A stretch of 64,000 bases of DNA from NCBI RefSeq assembly GCF_029952955.1, contig NZ_JASATX010000003.1:1-64000 (forward strand), read 5' to 3'. How positions within the stretch are numbered: the first letter of the stretch is position 1; the number at the start of each line of letters is the position of its first letter. Below, piece after piece: positions 43,166 through 52,011 of the stretch. This DNA is from Ruicaihuangia caeni. Its GTDB lineage: Bacteria; Actinomycetota; Actinomycetes; Actinomycetales; Microbacteriaceae. The translations under genes were made by a program, and so were the position numbers. The notes below the pieces were generated by a model. It did not search any database. It was not told the origin of the DNA and saw nothing but the letters and a program-made list of their open reading frames with translations.

Positions 43166-44491
43166 TCAGCTCGTGTACGCCGCCGCTGCAGCGGACTCCA
43201 GTTTCTGCTGGGCGCCTGCGACGTCGCTCGGGTTCTGCAGGAACTCGATCATCACTTGCCAGAAGCCCTGACCCGGCGTGCCGCCGAAGGCGCTCGGGGT
43301 GAGGTCCGACATGTCGAACCGGAACGTCTCGGCGCCGGTGAGCGCCTCAGCGATCTTCCTGGAGACGTCATCGGGGTACTTCGACGTGTCGACGGCGGTG
43401 TTCGGTGAGGTGAGGCCTCCGTTCGGCACCCACTCCTCCGCAGCTTCCGGCGAGGCGAGGAACGCCATGAATGCAGCTGTCACATCGTCGTCGACGAACG
43501 CGACGGCGACGTCACCGCCACCCATCACAGCGGGAGCCGAGCCGTTGACCGATGGGAAGTCGTAGAACAGCGCGTTCTCGCCCACCGTCGAGTTGCCGTC
43601 GTCGGTGATGTTCCCCGCGACAAAGTCGCCCTCGTATACCGTGCCGGCTTTGGGGTCGGCACCGAATACCTCAGTGACCGACTCCGGGAACGTGCGCTGC
43701 GCGGCACCGGGTTCCACCAGGTCGCTGCCGAACAACGTTCCGAGCACCGTCAGCGCTTCGGCGACGGATGGGTCGGTCCACGGGATCTCGTGCTTCGTCA
43801 ACTGGTCGTACTTGTCACCACCCGCGGTGCGAAGGTAGACGTTCTCGAACCAGTCGGTGAGCGGCCATCCGACGTCGGCGCCGATGGAGATGCCCGCGTA
43901 TCCCGAGTCGGAGACGAGCTTCAACTGCTTGAGGAAGTCATCCCAGTCTTTCGGCTCGGACGCGCCGGCTTGGTCGTAGATGTCCTTGTTGTACCAGACG
44001 GTCGACTTGTTGGAAGCCTTGAACCACACCCCGTAGAGCGTGCCGTCGACCGAGCCGAGGTCGATCCAGCTCTGCGAGTAGTTGTCTTCGACCGCCTTCT
44101 TCGCGTCGCCGGAGAGCTCGATGAGCTTGCCGTCCTTGGCGAACTGGTCGAGCAGGGCAGGCTGAGGCAGCAGAGCGACGTTCGGAGGGCTTCCGCCTTC
44201 GATCTGGGTGCCGAGAGTGGTAGCAGCCTGGTCGCCGAAGCTCGAGTAGTTGACCTTGGCGCCGGTGTTGTCCTCGAAGCGCTTCAGAACCTTCTCGAAG
44301 TTCGTCTGCTCGGCGCCGGACCACGACGCCGAGACGTTGATCGTCTCACCGCTGAAGTCTTGATTCGGGGAGTTCGTATTGGCATTGTTGTTGCCGCCGC
44401 CCCCTCCGGTGCAGCCGACGAGCGTCAGGGCGAGTGCCCCGGCGATCGCGAGGGGCGCGAGGCCCCGTCTGTGTTGCAGGATGCCACGCAT
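43166..44491 (-). CDS. Sugar-binding lipoprotein of ABC transporter
   Basis: 441 residues. Lipoprotein signal peptide: Arg-rich start, hydrophobic core, lipobox TLVGC with Cys at 27, then a Gly/Asn linker. The rest is a family 1 extracellular solute-binding fold with TVWYNKDIYDQAG near 150 and many Trp/Tyr expected for sugar contact. AGGAGAAG precedes the ATG. Similar in layout to alpha-glucoside (AglE) binding proteins; the sugar is not determined. First gene of the transporter operon. Confidence 0.92.
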   Translation of the reverse strand: MRGILQHRRGLAPLAIAGALALTLVGCTGGGGGNNNANTNSPNQDFSGETINVSASWSGAEQTNFEKVLKRFEDNTGAKVNYSSFGDQAATTLGTQIEGGSPPNVALLPQPALLDQFAKDGKLIELSGDAKKAVEDNYSQSWIDLGSVDGTLYGVWFKASNKSTVWYNKDIYDQAGASEPKDWDDFLKQLKLVSDSGYAGISIGADVGWPLTDWFENVYLRTAGGDKYDQLTKHEIPWTDPSVAEALTVLGTLFGSDLVEPGAAQRTFPESVTEVFGADPKAGTVYEGDFVAGNITDDGNSTVGENALFYDFPSVNGSAPAVMGGGDVAVAFVDDDVTAAFMAFLASPEAAEEWVPNGGLTSPNTAVDTSKYPDDVSRKIAEALTGAETFRFDMSDLTPSAFGGTPGQGFWQVMIEFLQNPSDVAGAQQKLESAAAAAYTS

Positions 44492-44804
44492 TTCTTCTCC
44501 TCATCACTGAGTGCTGAGCGAGTCGCCCGAGCTTCGAGAAGATGCTGTGGTCGGAAAAGCGGAGCCGCGGAACCTCTCAAGCGACCGGGCGACGATCGCA
44601 AGGTGCTTCCCAGGTTCAACGTAAGCCGCCGCCTCAAGGGCGGCAAGGGCACCGTCGGGAGACGTTCTCCGAATCGTTACTCTCGCCGGACCACGGATCG
44701 CGAGGGATTTGACCCGTTAAACGACGGATGCCGCGACACGAAGTCGCGGCATCCGGTGCAGTGTTCCGTTGTCGCCGTGGCGACTGCCCCTCGCGGGGCG
44801 CGGC
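44492..44804. other. Intergenic region between sugar operon and rplL
   Basis: 313 bp without a gene. It contains the sugar-operon promoter side (44492-44640), a CCGCC/GGCGG hairpin near 44627-44643, an imperfect GGAGA-CGT-TCTCC inverted repeat near 44660, and the rplJ-rplL terminator listed separately. No classical LacI-type operator was recognised. Confidence 0.6.
44725..44755. terminator. 13-bp perfect hairpin, rplJ-rplL terminator
   Basis: CGGATGCCGCGAC (44725-44737) and its complement (44743-44755) around a five-base loop, 50 bp after the rplL stop on the minus strand, followed by TCGTTTAA. The stem is built from the CGGATGC word discussed in the findings. Confidence 0.85.
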
Positions 44805-45197
44805 TCACTTGAGGACGACGGTGGCGCCGGCCTCTTCGAGCTGGGCCTTGGCCTTCTCGGCGGTCTCCTTGTTGGCACCCTCGAGGACGGTCGACGGAGC
44901 GCCGTCGACGAGCGCCTTCGCCTCACCCAGGCCGAGGCTGGTGAGCGAGCGCACCTCCTTGATGACCTGGATCTTCTTGTCGCCTGCGGCCTCGAGAACG
45001 ACGTCGAACGAGTCCTTCTCCTCGGCCTCTTCGGCACCGCCAGCAGCGCCACCGGCGGCGGGGGCCGCGGCAACGGCGACGGGGGCGGCAGCGGTGACCT
45101 CGAAGGTCTCCTCGAACGCCTTGACGAACTCGCTGAGCTCGATGAGGGTGAGCTCCTTGAACGCCTCGAGCAGCTCCTCAGTGGAAAGCTTGGCCAT
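44805..45197 (-). CDS. rplL: Ribosomal protein L7/L12
   Basis: 130 residues; the stalk protein that recruits translation GTPases. N-terminal dimerisation domain about 1-35, Ala/Gly/Val hinge about 40-55, C-terminal factor-binding domain from about 65 ([22 protein letters not shown]...[13 protein letters not shown]). AAGGAG precedes the ATG. Follows rplJ by 50 bp in the usual beta operon order. Confidence 0.97.
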   Translation of the reverse strand: MAKLSTEELLEAFKELTLIELSEFVKAFEETFEVTAAAPVAVAAAPAAGGAAGGAEEAEEKDSFDVVLEAAGDKKIQVIKEVRSLTSLGLGEAKALVDGAPSTVLEGANKETAEKAKAQLEEAGATVVLK

Positions 45198-45247
45198 TTC
45201 TATCTCCTTGTTGGCAGGGTTTGTAGTGGTTGTTGTCGTACCGCGGA

Positions 45248-45757
45248 TTAGGCGGACTGCTTCTCACGCAGCGCGTCGACCGTGCGAACGGCCTTCGACA
45301 GCGGAGCGTTGAAGAGGTATGCAGCACCGAACAGCGAGGCCTTGAAGGCACCGGCCAGCTTGGCCAGCAGCACCTCACGGCTTTCGAGGTCGGCGAGCTT
45401 GGTGACCTCTTCGGGGCTGAGGGCGTTACCGTCGAAGTAACCGCCCTTGACCACGAGCAGAGGGTTTGCCTTGGCGAAGTCACGCAGGGACTTTGCAACG
45501 GCGACAGGGTCGCCGTGAACGAATGCGATCGCCGACGGGCCAGCGAGCTGGTCGTCGAACGCCGTGATCCCGGCGTTGTTCGCCGCGATCTTGGTCAGCG
45601 TGTTCTTCACCACGGCGTACGTTGCGTCCGCACTGATCGACTTGCGCAGCTGCTTGAGCTGAGCGACAGTGAGGCCGCGGTACTCGGTCAGCAGAACGGC
45701 GGTCGAGCTCTGGAACTTCTCCGTGAGCTCGGCAACCGAGGCTTCCTTGTTCGCCAT
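45248..45757 (-). CDS. rplJ: Ribosomal protein L10
   Basis: 169 residues; anchors L7/L12 dimers to the ribosome. Starts [15 protein letters not shown], with [10 protein letters not shown] near 24 and the Ala-rich C-terminal helix that binds L12. AAGGAG lies six bases before ATG 45757; the longer reading to 45883 would translate the leader. Expected to bind its own leader RNA for feedback. Confidence 0.97.
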   Translation of the reverse strand: MANKEASVAELTEKFQSSTAVLLTEYRGLTVAQLKQLRKSISADATYAVVKNTLTKIAANNAGITAFDDQLAGPSAIAFVHGDPVAVAKSLRDFAKANPLLVVKGGYFDGNALSPEEVTKLADLESREVLLAKLAGAFKASLFGAAYLFNAPLSKAVRTVDALREKQSA

Positions 45758-45960
45758 GGCGCTCCTTGATGAATTGAGCCGGTGCCCCTGGCGCACCAAT
45801 GAAAAAAGCTCCGGCGCACGCGCACGGAGCTTGGTCCTGCCGACGGATGCTTGGCATCCGTCTTGGAATCTCACTTCATACACCTGCGCAGGCCTTCACC
45901 CTTGGTGAACCTTCGGTCGCACACCCCTTCGGGCACGCGACAACCGGCGGTCTTTGGCTT
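45758..45960 (-). promoter_or_regulatory. Ribosomal protein L10 leader
   Basis: About 200 bases of untranslated mRNA before rplJ. A TACCCT box (45966-45971) would start it near 45959. It contains several paired elements, among them GACGGATGC/GCATCCGTC (45842-45850/45854-45862) and the attenuator hairpin at 45806-45832. Position and layout match the L10 leader family, in which L10(L12)4 binding represses translation. Fold assigned by eye. Confidence 0.7.
45802..45832 (-). terminator. Attenuator-like hairpin in the rplJ leader
   Basis: AAGCTCCG and CGGAGCTT (45806-45813/45825-45832) enclose a GC-rich loop that can pair further; on the minus strand it is followed by a run of six U. It sits about 45 bases before the rplJ start, so read-through here would set expression of L10 and L12. 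Confidence 0.75.
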
Positions 45961-46053
45961 CGACAAGGGTACGCGGAGGGTGTCGCTACGCGCAAATCGG
46001 CAACACCGGCTCCAGGGGCGACCGCCAGGCGGGCAGGCGGGCAGCACAGTTCT

Positions 46054-47697
46054 TCAGGTGATCGCAGGCAGGCGGAGGGTGAATCGGGTGAAGCCGGATG
46101 CCGCGGCATCCGTCGCCTCCGTGGCATCCGTGGCACTCGGCTCGGCAAGTCGGCTCTCGACGGTCAGCGATCCCCCGTGCGCCTCGGCGATGGCGCGCGC
46201 GATGGCGAGCCCGAGCCCCGTGCTGCCACCGTTGGCGCGCGTGCGAGAGCGTTCGCCGCGCACGAAGCGCTCGAAGAGCGTCGCCTGCAATTCGGGTGCG
46301 ATGCCAGGGCCGTCGTCGGTCACGGTGATGAGCACCTCGCGTGACGAGCCGTGATCCGGCATCTGCGGGACGTGCGACGAGAGTGCCACCTCGACACGCG
46401 TGCCCGCCGGGGTGTGCAGGCGCGCATTCGCAAGCAGATTGCCGACGGCCTGCTGGAGCCTCGCGGCATCCGCGTTCACAGTGACCGGCTGATCGGGCGC
46501 GTCGAGCGACCACTCATGGTCGGGCGCAGCCGCTGCCGCGTCGGCCACGGCGTCGCGCAGCAGCGCACCGATGTCGACCGGATGCCGTGAGAGCTCGGTG
46601 CCGGCATCGAGCCTCGCGAGCAGCAGCAACTCGTCGACGAGTCCGGTCATCCGCACCGATTCGGATTCGATGCGGGCGAGCGCGTGCCTGGTGTCGTCGG
46701 GCAAGACGTCAGCACCTCGCCGTGTGAGCTCGGCATACCCGCGGATCGAGGCGAGGGGCGTGCGCAGCTCATGGCTCGCGTCGGCGACGAACTGGCGTAC
46801 GCGTCGCTCGCTCGCCTCACGAGCGGCGAGCGCTGCGAGCACGTGGTCGAGCATGCGATTGAACGCCTGCCCGAGGCGGCCGAGCTCGGTTCGCGGGTCA
46901 TCGAGTGCGACCCGCTCGGCCAGCTCGACCTCGCCGCGATCGAGCGGAAGCTGCGCGACACGACCGGCGGTCGCCGCGACGCGGTCGAGCGGGCGCAGCG
47001 CCGCTCGCACCACCATGCCTCCCGCGAGCGCGGTCACGATCAGCGCAGCCGCGGTGATGGCCGCGATCGCGAGGGTGAGGTTTCGCACCGCGTCGTCCAC
47101 CTGCTGCTGCGGCAGACCGACCACGAGCCCGAGGCCCGGTGCGAGTTCGACCTGCGTGACCCGGTAGTTGCCGAGTTCACCGCCCAGCTCGACGGTTCGA
47201 GGGATGCCGTCGGCCTCGACGCCGAGCAGCGCGCTGAGCTGCGAGCGCGTGAGCGTGTGCACCTCAGCGCGCTCATCGAAGTACTGGGCCCGAACGACCA
47301 CCCCGTCGAGCACGACCAGACCGATCGTTCCGCTCGATTGCGCGTTGCCGAGCCCGGGGGCCGCGTTGCCTGGCGCGCTCAGTTCGGCCTCGATCGCGCG
47401 CTCGCTGCGCTGCTGCGCCAGCGCCACTTGCTGATCGAGCTGCGACATGAGGAGCCCCCTGAGGGCCAGCACACTGACCACACCGACCACGAGGCCCAGC
47501 ACCGCGATCATCGCGATGACGCCGAGCATCAGCCGACGTCTGAGCGACCACGGCGCGCGGGAGAACCGCGGCCGACCAGCGACTGCGAGCTGCGAGTTGG
47601 CCGCCTCTCCTGGGGGCGCAGCTTGTGATTCGGGCGGCGACGGAGCGGGCGGGACTGAGACGCGAGCCTCGACGGCATCCGTCTGTCGGTCGGTCAT
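46054..47697 (-). CDS. Sensor histidine kinase (HAMP/HisKA type)
   Basis: 547 residues. Ala/Pro-rich cytoplasmic start, transmembrane helix about 58-82, extracytoplasmic sensor about 85-205, second helix about 208-235, HAMP about 235-290, HisKA with ADASHELRTPLASIRGYAE (His near 312) and HATPase with NLLANARLHTP, DDGPGI, LFERFVRG and GLGLAI. Overlaps the regulator stop by four bases (ATGA). Resembles TcrS/MprB-group actinobacterial kinases. Signal unknown. Confidence 0.93.
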   Translation of the reverse strand: MTDRQTDAVEARVSVPPAPSPPESQAAPPGEAANSQLAVAGRPRFSRAPWSLRRRLMLGVIAMIAVLGLVVGVVSVLALRGLLMSQLDQQVALAQQRSERAIEAELSAPGNAAPGLGNAQSSGTIGLVVLDGVVVRAQYFDERAEVHTLTRSQLSALLGVEADGIPRTVELGGELGNYRVTQVELAPGLGLVVGLPQQQVDDAVRNLTLAIAAITAAALIVTALAGGMVVRAALRPLDRVAATAGRVAQLPLDRGEVELAERVALDDPRTELGRLGQAFNRMLDHVLAALAAREASERRVRQFVADASHELRTPLASIRGYAELTRRGADVLPDDTRHALARIESESVRMTGLVDELLLLARLDAGTELSRHPVDIGALLRDAVADAAAAAPDHEWSLDAPDQPVTVNADAARLQQAVGNLLANARLHTPAGTRVEVALSSHVPQMPDHGSSREVLITVTDDGPGIAPELQATLFERFVRGERSRTRANGGSTGLGLAIARAIAEAHGGSLTVESRLAEPSATDATEATDAAASGFTRFTLRLPAIT

Positions 47698-48458
47698 GGT
47701 GCCGGCTTGATCATGTAGCCGACCCCCCGCACCGTGTGGATCATCGCGGGGCCCAGCGAGTCGATCTTCTTGCGCAGATACGAGATGTAGAGCTCGACCA
47801 CGCTCGCCTTGCCATCGAACTCGTAGCTCCAGACGCGATCGAGGATCTGCGCCTTCGACAGCACGCGGCGAGGGTTGCGCATGAGGTAGCGCAGCAGCTC
47901 GAACTCGGTGGCGGTGAGCTCGACCGGGGTGCCGCCCCGGTGCACCTCGTAGCTGTCCTCGTTGAGCACGAGATCGCCGACCCGCAGCTCGGGGTCGACG
48001 GCATCCGCTCTGATCGTCACGGTGCGGCGGATCAGTGCGCGCAGCCGGGCGACCAGTTCTTCCAGCGAGAACGGCTTGGTCAGGTAGTCGTCGCCGCCGC
48101 CGGTGAGGCCTGCCACGCGATCGTCGACCGCGTCTTTCGCGGTGAGGAAGAGCACTGGAACATCGTCGCCACTGGTGCGGAGCCTTCGGAGCACCTCCAG
48201 CCCGTCGAGGTCTGGCATCATGATGTCGAGCACGATCACGTCGGGCTTGAACTCGCGCGCATGCGTCAGCGCTGCTTGGCCCGTGGCCGCCGTGCGGACC
48301 TCCCAGCCCTCATAGCGCAGCGCCATGTGCAGCAGGTCACTCAGGCTCTCCTCGTCGTCGACCACAAGCGCGCGCACCGGGCTGCCGTCGAGGCGGGTGA
48401 GACGGGGAGCCTCTGCGGATGCCGCGGGCGCAGTGCGCGGGTCGCTGCCAGGTGCCAT
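47694..48458 (-). CDS. OmpR-family response regulator
   Basis: 254 residues. Unstructured first 25, receiver 28-140 (VVDDEE, phospho-Asp in VIVLDIMMPDLDG, VLFLTAKD, Lys in YLTKPF), winged helix 160-252 (ELTATEFELLRYLMRNPRRVLSKAQIL...YISYLRKKID). Partner of the kinase at 46054. A direct repeat CTATGA-N5-CTATGA just upstream is a good candidate for autoregulation. Confidence 0.95.
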   Translation of the reverse strand: MAPGSDPRTAPAASAEAPRLTRLDGSPVRALVVDDEESLSDLLHMALRYEGWEVRTAATGQAALTHAREFKPDVIVLDIMMPDLDGLEVLRRLRTSGDDVPVLFLTAKDAVDDRVAGLTGGGDDYLTKPFSLEELVARLRALIRRTVTIRADAVDPELRVGDLVLNEDSYEVHRGGTPVELTATEFELLRYLMRNPRRVLSKAQILDRVWSYEFDGKASVVELYISYLRKKIDSLGPAMIHTVRGVGYMIKPAP

Positions 48459-48480
48459 GGCTTCAGCATCCCGCCGGGGG

Positions 48481-48497
48481 CTATGAGTTGTCTATGA
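48481..48497. promoter_or_regulatory. Direct repeat CTATGA-N5-CTATGA (candidate OmpR-type regulator box)
   Basis: Two identical hexamers at 48481-48486 and 48492-48497, 11 bp apart, the arrangement bound by tandem OmpR/PhoP-type dimers. They lie 23-39 bp before the regulator start and about 105 bp before the divergent YqaJ-like gene. Confidence 0.55.
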
Positions 48498-48602
48498 ACA
48501 TGCTGGGGCGATACCCGGCCCGCCGCGCTCCGCAGTCGATCGCACCGGCTCGCGGGATTCTCTGGGTGCCCTCACTCGCGCACAAGGGGAGACAATGGAG
48601 CG

Positions 48603-49406
48603 GTGACCGTTCCTGTCGACACCGCTGCGCAGCCCGTGCTGCCGCTCCGGGTGGAGCAGAGCGATCCCCGCCAGCAGCAGCGGAAGCGAACGGATGCAGG
48701 TCTCTTCTCGCCGATGGCGCTGCAATCTCCCGGTGCGGCTCAACGCGACCAGCCGACTCTCGCCGAGCCCGCGATGCTCGGATCGACCGCGGCTCTGGGC
48801 ATCGGCAACGGCGCAAACCCGGCGATCGGCAATACTCAGCAGCATCCGCACCTCGCGCGAATCCTCGCCCGGTCGAGCGACCGCGTCGCGTGGCTGCGCG
48901 CTCGCGCTCGCGGCGTGACCGCGACCGATGTCGCCCGTTTCAGCAGTGAGCGCGCACTCCAATCGGTGGTGCGCGACAAGCGCTACGGCACCGGGTTCGC
49001 CGGGAACGCCTATACCGACCACGGACGTCAGCGAGAGCCGGAGATCGCGCGTTGGGTGCGCGCGGAGTACGGCATCGCGCCGAGCGATGCGCTGTTCCAC
49101 GCCTCCAACTCCCCACTGCACCTCGCGACGCCCGACGGCATCGCCGTGAGGGGTGGCGGAGCGCTCGAACTGGCCGAGATCAAGACGACCACGACCGCAT
49201 GGAAGTCGATCCCGCGCTCGTACCTGCGGCAGGTGTGGTGGCAGCAGTACGTGCTCGGCGCAGACCGCACCCTGGTGGTGTGGGAGCAGCACGACGATTT
49301 CGTGCCGGTCGGCGACCCGCGATGTCGGTGGGTCGAGCGCGACGAAGACGAGATCTACCGCCTGGTGACCATGGCCGACCGGCTGCTCGAACTGCTCCGG
49401 CACTGA
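48603..49406 (+). CDS. YqaJ-like nuclease-fold protein
   Basis: 267 residues. The first ~90 are disordered-looking (Gln/Pro/Ala). From WLRARARGVTATDVARF onward it matches YqaJ/lambda-exonuclease-type folds: GRQREPEIARWV (Glu), LATPDGIAV (Asp), ELAEIKTTT (the E-x-K pair) and SYLRQVWWQQYVLG. GTG at 48603 has GGGGAGA about ten bases upstream. Such proteins in phages process DNA ends; here it is a stand-alone chromosomal gene without recombinase or phage genes, so the role is open. Confidence 0.78.
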   Translation: MTVPVDTAAQPVLPLRVEQSDPRQQQRKRTDAGLFSPMALQSPGAAQRDQPTLAEPAMLGSTAALGIGNGANPAIGNTQQHPHLARILARSSDRVAWLRARARGVTATDVARFSSERALQSVVRDKRYGTGFAGNAYTDHGRQREPEIARWVRAEYGIAPSDALFHASNSPLHLATPDGIAVRGGGALELAEIKTTTTAWKSIPRSYLRQVWWQQYVLGADRTLVVWEQHDDFVPVGDPRCRWVERDEDEIYRLVTMADRLLELLRH

Positions 49407-49568
49407 CCCGCCTCGACGCGCAGCCGCCGCGCGCGCCGTCGCTGCACCCGCCGTCGCTGTGCGGCTGCCTCCGCCCGAGGCCGACGTTCTGAGCGAACAG
49501 CTGCGGCCGTGTCGATGCCGCCGCAACACCCCGTAACCCCGAATAGGCCCCGAACTAGGCTTGCCCGC

Positions 49569-50537
49569 ATGAGCACCACCATGCGCGCAGCTGTCATCAA
49601 CCGCACCGGACCGGCCGAGGTCCTCGAGATCGCAGAGGTGCCGGTGCCGCCGAAGATCAGCGCGGAATTCCTCATCGAGGTCCACGCCGCGGGCATCAAC
49701 CCGATCGAGGCCAAGAGCCGCGCCGGCGGCGGCGTCTCCGCAGCGTTCACCGGGTTCCCGGTGACTCTTGGAGCAGATTTCAGCGGTGTCGTGGTCGAGT
49801 CGCCCTACGTGACGCACCCGCTTGAACCGGGCACCGAGGTGTACGGGATGTCCTCGACACCGCGCATCCCTGGCACCTACGCCCAGTTCGCACCGGTGTC
49901 GGAGATGAGCGTGGCCCGCAAGCCGAAGAATCTGACCCACATCGAGGCAGCCGGGGTGCCGCTCGCCGCGCTGACCGCCTGGGGCGCGGTCGTCGACGTG
50001 GCTCGTGCGCATGAGGGGCAGCGGATGCTGATCCACGCCGGCTCGGGGGGCGTCGGTCACTTCGCAGTGCAGTTCGCCCGCTACTTCGGCGCCCACGTCA
50101 TCGCGACAGGCTCGACGCGCAACGTCTCGTTCTTGCGCGAATTGGGAGCCGCCGAGGTGATCGACTACACGACATCGCGCTTCGAAGATGAGGTCTCAGA
50201 GGTCGACGCGGTCATCGACCTCATCGGCAATGTGAAAGACAACACCGGCTCGCGATCGCTGAAGACCCTGCGCAAGGGTGGCCTGCTCGTCAACGTGCCG
50301 ACCGGCAGCTGGACCGGTTTCTTCGAGGAGGCGGCGGATGCCGGCATCCGCGCCACCGACTACAAGGTCTCACCAGACGCGCGCACCCTCGACACCATCA
50401 CCAGGCTGATCGAAGACGGCGATGTGAAGGTGCACATCGACCGGGTGTTTCCGCTCGCTGAGGCGGCCGCCGCGCACGCGGCGCTCGAAGAGGGCCACAC
50501 CCGCGGCAAGATCGTGCTCGACATCGCGGGCTCCTGA
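49569..50537 (+). CDS. NADPH:quinone-reductase-like oxidoreductase (MDR family)
   Basis: 322 residues. GroES-like N-terminal domain about 10-115 and Rossmann domain with AGSGGVGHFAVQFA near 153; no zinc-binding cysteines, as in zeta-crystallin-like enzymes. ATG at 49569 follows a TAGGCT box (49556-49561) by seven bases, so leaderless. Preceding gap 49407-49568 has nothing else. Substrate unknown. Confidence 0.88.
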   Translation: MSTTMRAAVINRTGPAEVLEIAEVPVPPKISAEFLIEVHAAGINPIEAKSRAGGGVSAAFTGFPVTLGADFSGVVVESPYVTHPLEPGTEVYGMSSTPRIPGTYAQFAPVSEMSVARKPKNLTHIEAAGVPLAALTAWGAVVDVARAHEGQRMLIHAGSGGVGHFAVQFARYFGAHVIATGSTRNVSFLRELGAAEVIDYTTSRFEDEVSEVDAVIDLIGNVKDNTGSRSLKTLRKGGLLVNVPTGSWTGFFEEAADAGIRATDYKVSPDARTLDTITRLIEDGDVKVHIDRVFPLAEAAAAHAALEEGHTRGKIVLDIAGS

Positions 50538-50566
50538 CACCGTCTCACGGCTTCGGCACCGGTTTC

Positions 50567-50604
50567 GGCCGGCCGGTCACACGCAGAAGCATGACCGGCC
50601 GGCC
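50567..50604. terminator. 13-bp perfect hairpin between convergent genes
   Basis: GGCCGGCCGGTCA (50567-50579) pairs with 50592-50604 around a 12-base loop, between the oxidoreductase and the convergent FMN reductase. Probably a bidirectional terminator although no T-run follows. Confidence 0.75.
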
Positions 50605-50673
50605 CGACCAAGGTTGAGCCCTTCCCGAAGGGGTCAGCAGCGGCGCGGCGCGCCGGGCGGATCGCCCGGTGAC

Positions 50674-51264
50674 TCAGGCGGCGTCGCGAAGGGTGCGGAG
50701 AGCGGCATCCGTTCGCAGCATCGCATCGAGCATGGCGTCAGCAGACGCTGTCGCGTGCTGATCGGGCGCGAAGACGCCATCGTGCACGTGGTTGCGCACC
50801 ATCTGGATCGACACGGCCTCGACCACCGTGTGCAGCCCGACCGTCGACAAGACCGGCTTCAGGTGCTGAGCCGCCCGCAAGCCGCCGGAGACGCCGCCGT
50901 ACGAGACGAGCCCCGCCGTCTTGTCGTGCCACTCCTGGAACAGGTAGTCGATGGCGTTGATGAGCGGGGCGCTCACTCCGTGGTTGTACTCGGGCATGAC
51001 GAACGCGAACGCGTCGGCGCTCTCGACCATCCGGCTCCACTGCCACGTGGTCTCCTGCGTGTACTGCTTGAGCCTCGGGTGGTTCGGCTCGGTCATGAGC
51101 GGCAGAGCGAGCTCTTTGAGGTCGACCAGGCTCACATCGAAGCCGGCGTGCGCGCGCGCAACGGACTCGAACCACTGGCCGACCGGCAACCCCACTCTTC
51201 CGTCACGGATGCTGGCGATCACGACCATGAGCGTCGGGCGGGCGGGCTGGTGGGGTGCTGTCAA
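50674..51264 (-). CDS. NADPH-dependent FMN reductase family protein
   Basis: 196 residues of the flavodoxin-like fold. IASIRDGRVGLPVGQWF early phosphate loop and the MPEYNHGVSAPLINAIDYL block near 95 identify the family (azoreductase/quinone reductase). TTG start at 51264 is supported by AGGAG five bases upstream. Uses NAD(P)H to reduce flavin or quinones. Confidence 0.88.
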   Translation of the reverse strand: MTAPHQPARPTLMVVIASIRDGRVGLPVGQWFESVARAHAGFDVSLVDLKELALPLMTEPNHPRLKQYTQETTWQWSRMVESADAFAFVMPEYNHGVSAPLINAIDYLFQEWHDKTAGLVSYGGVSGGLRAAQHLKPVLSTVGLHTVVEAVSIQMVRNHVHDGVFAPDQHATASADAMLDAMLRTDAALRTLRDAA

Positions 51265-51352
51265 GGAGACTCCTGTGCGATGGGATGGACGTGGGCAACT
51301 GTCATGGTGAACAACAGAATGGCTGCTGAGCTTCCGAGCGGCCGGCGTTCGG

Positions 51353-51859
51353 TCAGTTCACGTGCGCTGGAGTGGCACGGGGCCACCAGGCCGGCACTGC
51401 CTCGCGATAGCGGCGGTACTGCTCGCCGAATCGTCGTTCGAGGCGCGGCTCCTCGTAGAACCGCACGAACAGCACGCTCGCGATGACGATCACGATCGTG
51501 TACAGCACGAGCCAGAGCGACCCGAAGAAGAGCACCTGACCGGCGAGCACCGCGAAGATCGCGAGGTACATCGGATTGCGCACGAAGCGGTAGGCGCCGC
51601 CGACGACGAGTTGCTCGGCCGGCACGAGCGGTGACGGCGTACCTGCTCCTTCGCCCGCGAATCTCACGTAGGAGTGAGTGAGGAACCACGCACCACCGAT
51701 GATCAGCACGTAGGCGAGACCCATCGCCAACGGCTGCATGATTCCCCAGTCGGCGACGTCCCACCTCGTGATGAGCCAGGGCAGCAGCACGCCGATGATG
51801 CCGGGCAGCACGACGAGCGATGTGAGCGTCCCGAGCCAGTGCCGCAGCCGTCGTGCCAT
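51353..51859 (-). CDS. Isoprenylcysteine carboxyl methyltransferase-like membrane protein
   Basis: 168 residues, about four transmembrane helices. GAYRFVRNPMYLA near 95 and FYEEPRLERRFGEQYRRYREAVPAWWP at the end are the signature of ICMT/PEMT-like methyltransferases. ATG at 51859 lies six bases after a TAGGCT box (51866-51871), leaderless. Bacterial members probably methylate lipids or other small molecules; the target is unknown. Confidence 0.85.
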   Translation of the reverse strand: MARRLRHWLGTLTSLVVLPGIIGVLLPWLITRWDVADWGIMQPLAMGLAYVLIIGGAWFLTHSYVRFAGEGAGTPSPLVPAEQLVVGGAYRFVRNPMYLAIFAVLAGQVLFFGSLWLVLYTIVIVIASVLFVRFYEEPRLERRFGEQYRRYREAVPAWWPRATPAHVN

Positions 51860-51924
51860 GGGTCGAGCCTAACGCCGAGCGAGCGCTCGCCGCCGCAGTG
51901 CGCAGTGCGCTGCGACCGAACGCA

Positions 51925-51954
51925 GAAGAGGGCCCGCCGAAGCGGACCCTCTTC
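51925..51954. terminator. Terminator of the rplK-rplA operon
   Basis: GAAGAGGGCCCGC (51925-51937) and GCGGACCCTCTTC (51942-51954), 13 bp with one mismatch and a four-base loop, 50 bp after the rplA stop on the minus strand. Confidence 0.8.
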
Positions 51955-51977
51955 ACGCGATAGCAGCGTCGGGCTGC

Positions 51978-52011
51978 GATCAGATCAGATCAGATCAGCC
52001 CAGATCAGATC
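51978..52011. repeat. GATCA pentamer repeat overlapping the rplA stop
   Basis: Four perfect GATCA units (51978-51997), then after CC two more partial units that include the TGA stop (52005-52007) and last codon of rplA. Likely replication slippage; it sits between the stop and the terminator. Confidence 0.85.

Noticed and set aside
40851-44491. Missing ATPase as evidence of a broken transporter
   Set aside because: Actinobacterial sugar operons of this type commonly use a shared MsiK/MalK-type ATPase; all three genes here are intact.
45758-45883. 42-residue N-terminal extension of L10
   Set aside because: It would translate the L10 leader including the attenuator; AAGGAG and the conserved start MANKEAS fix the ATG at 45757.
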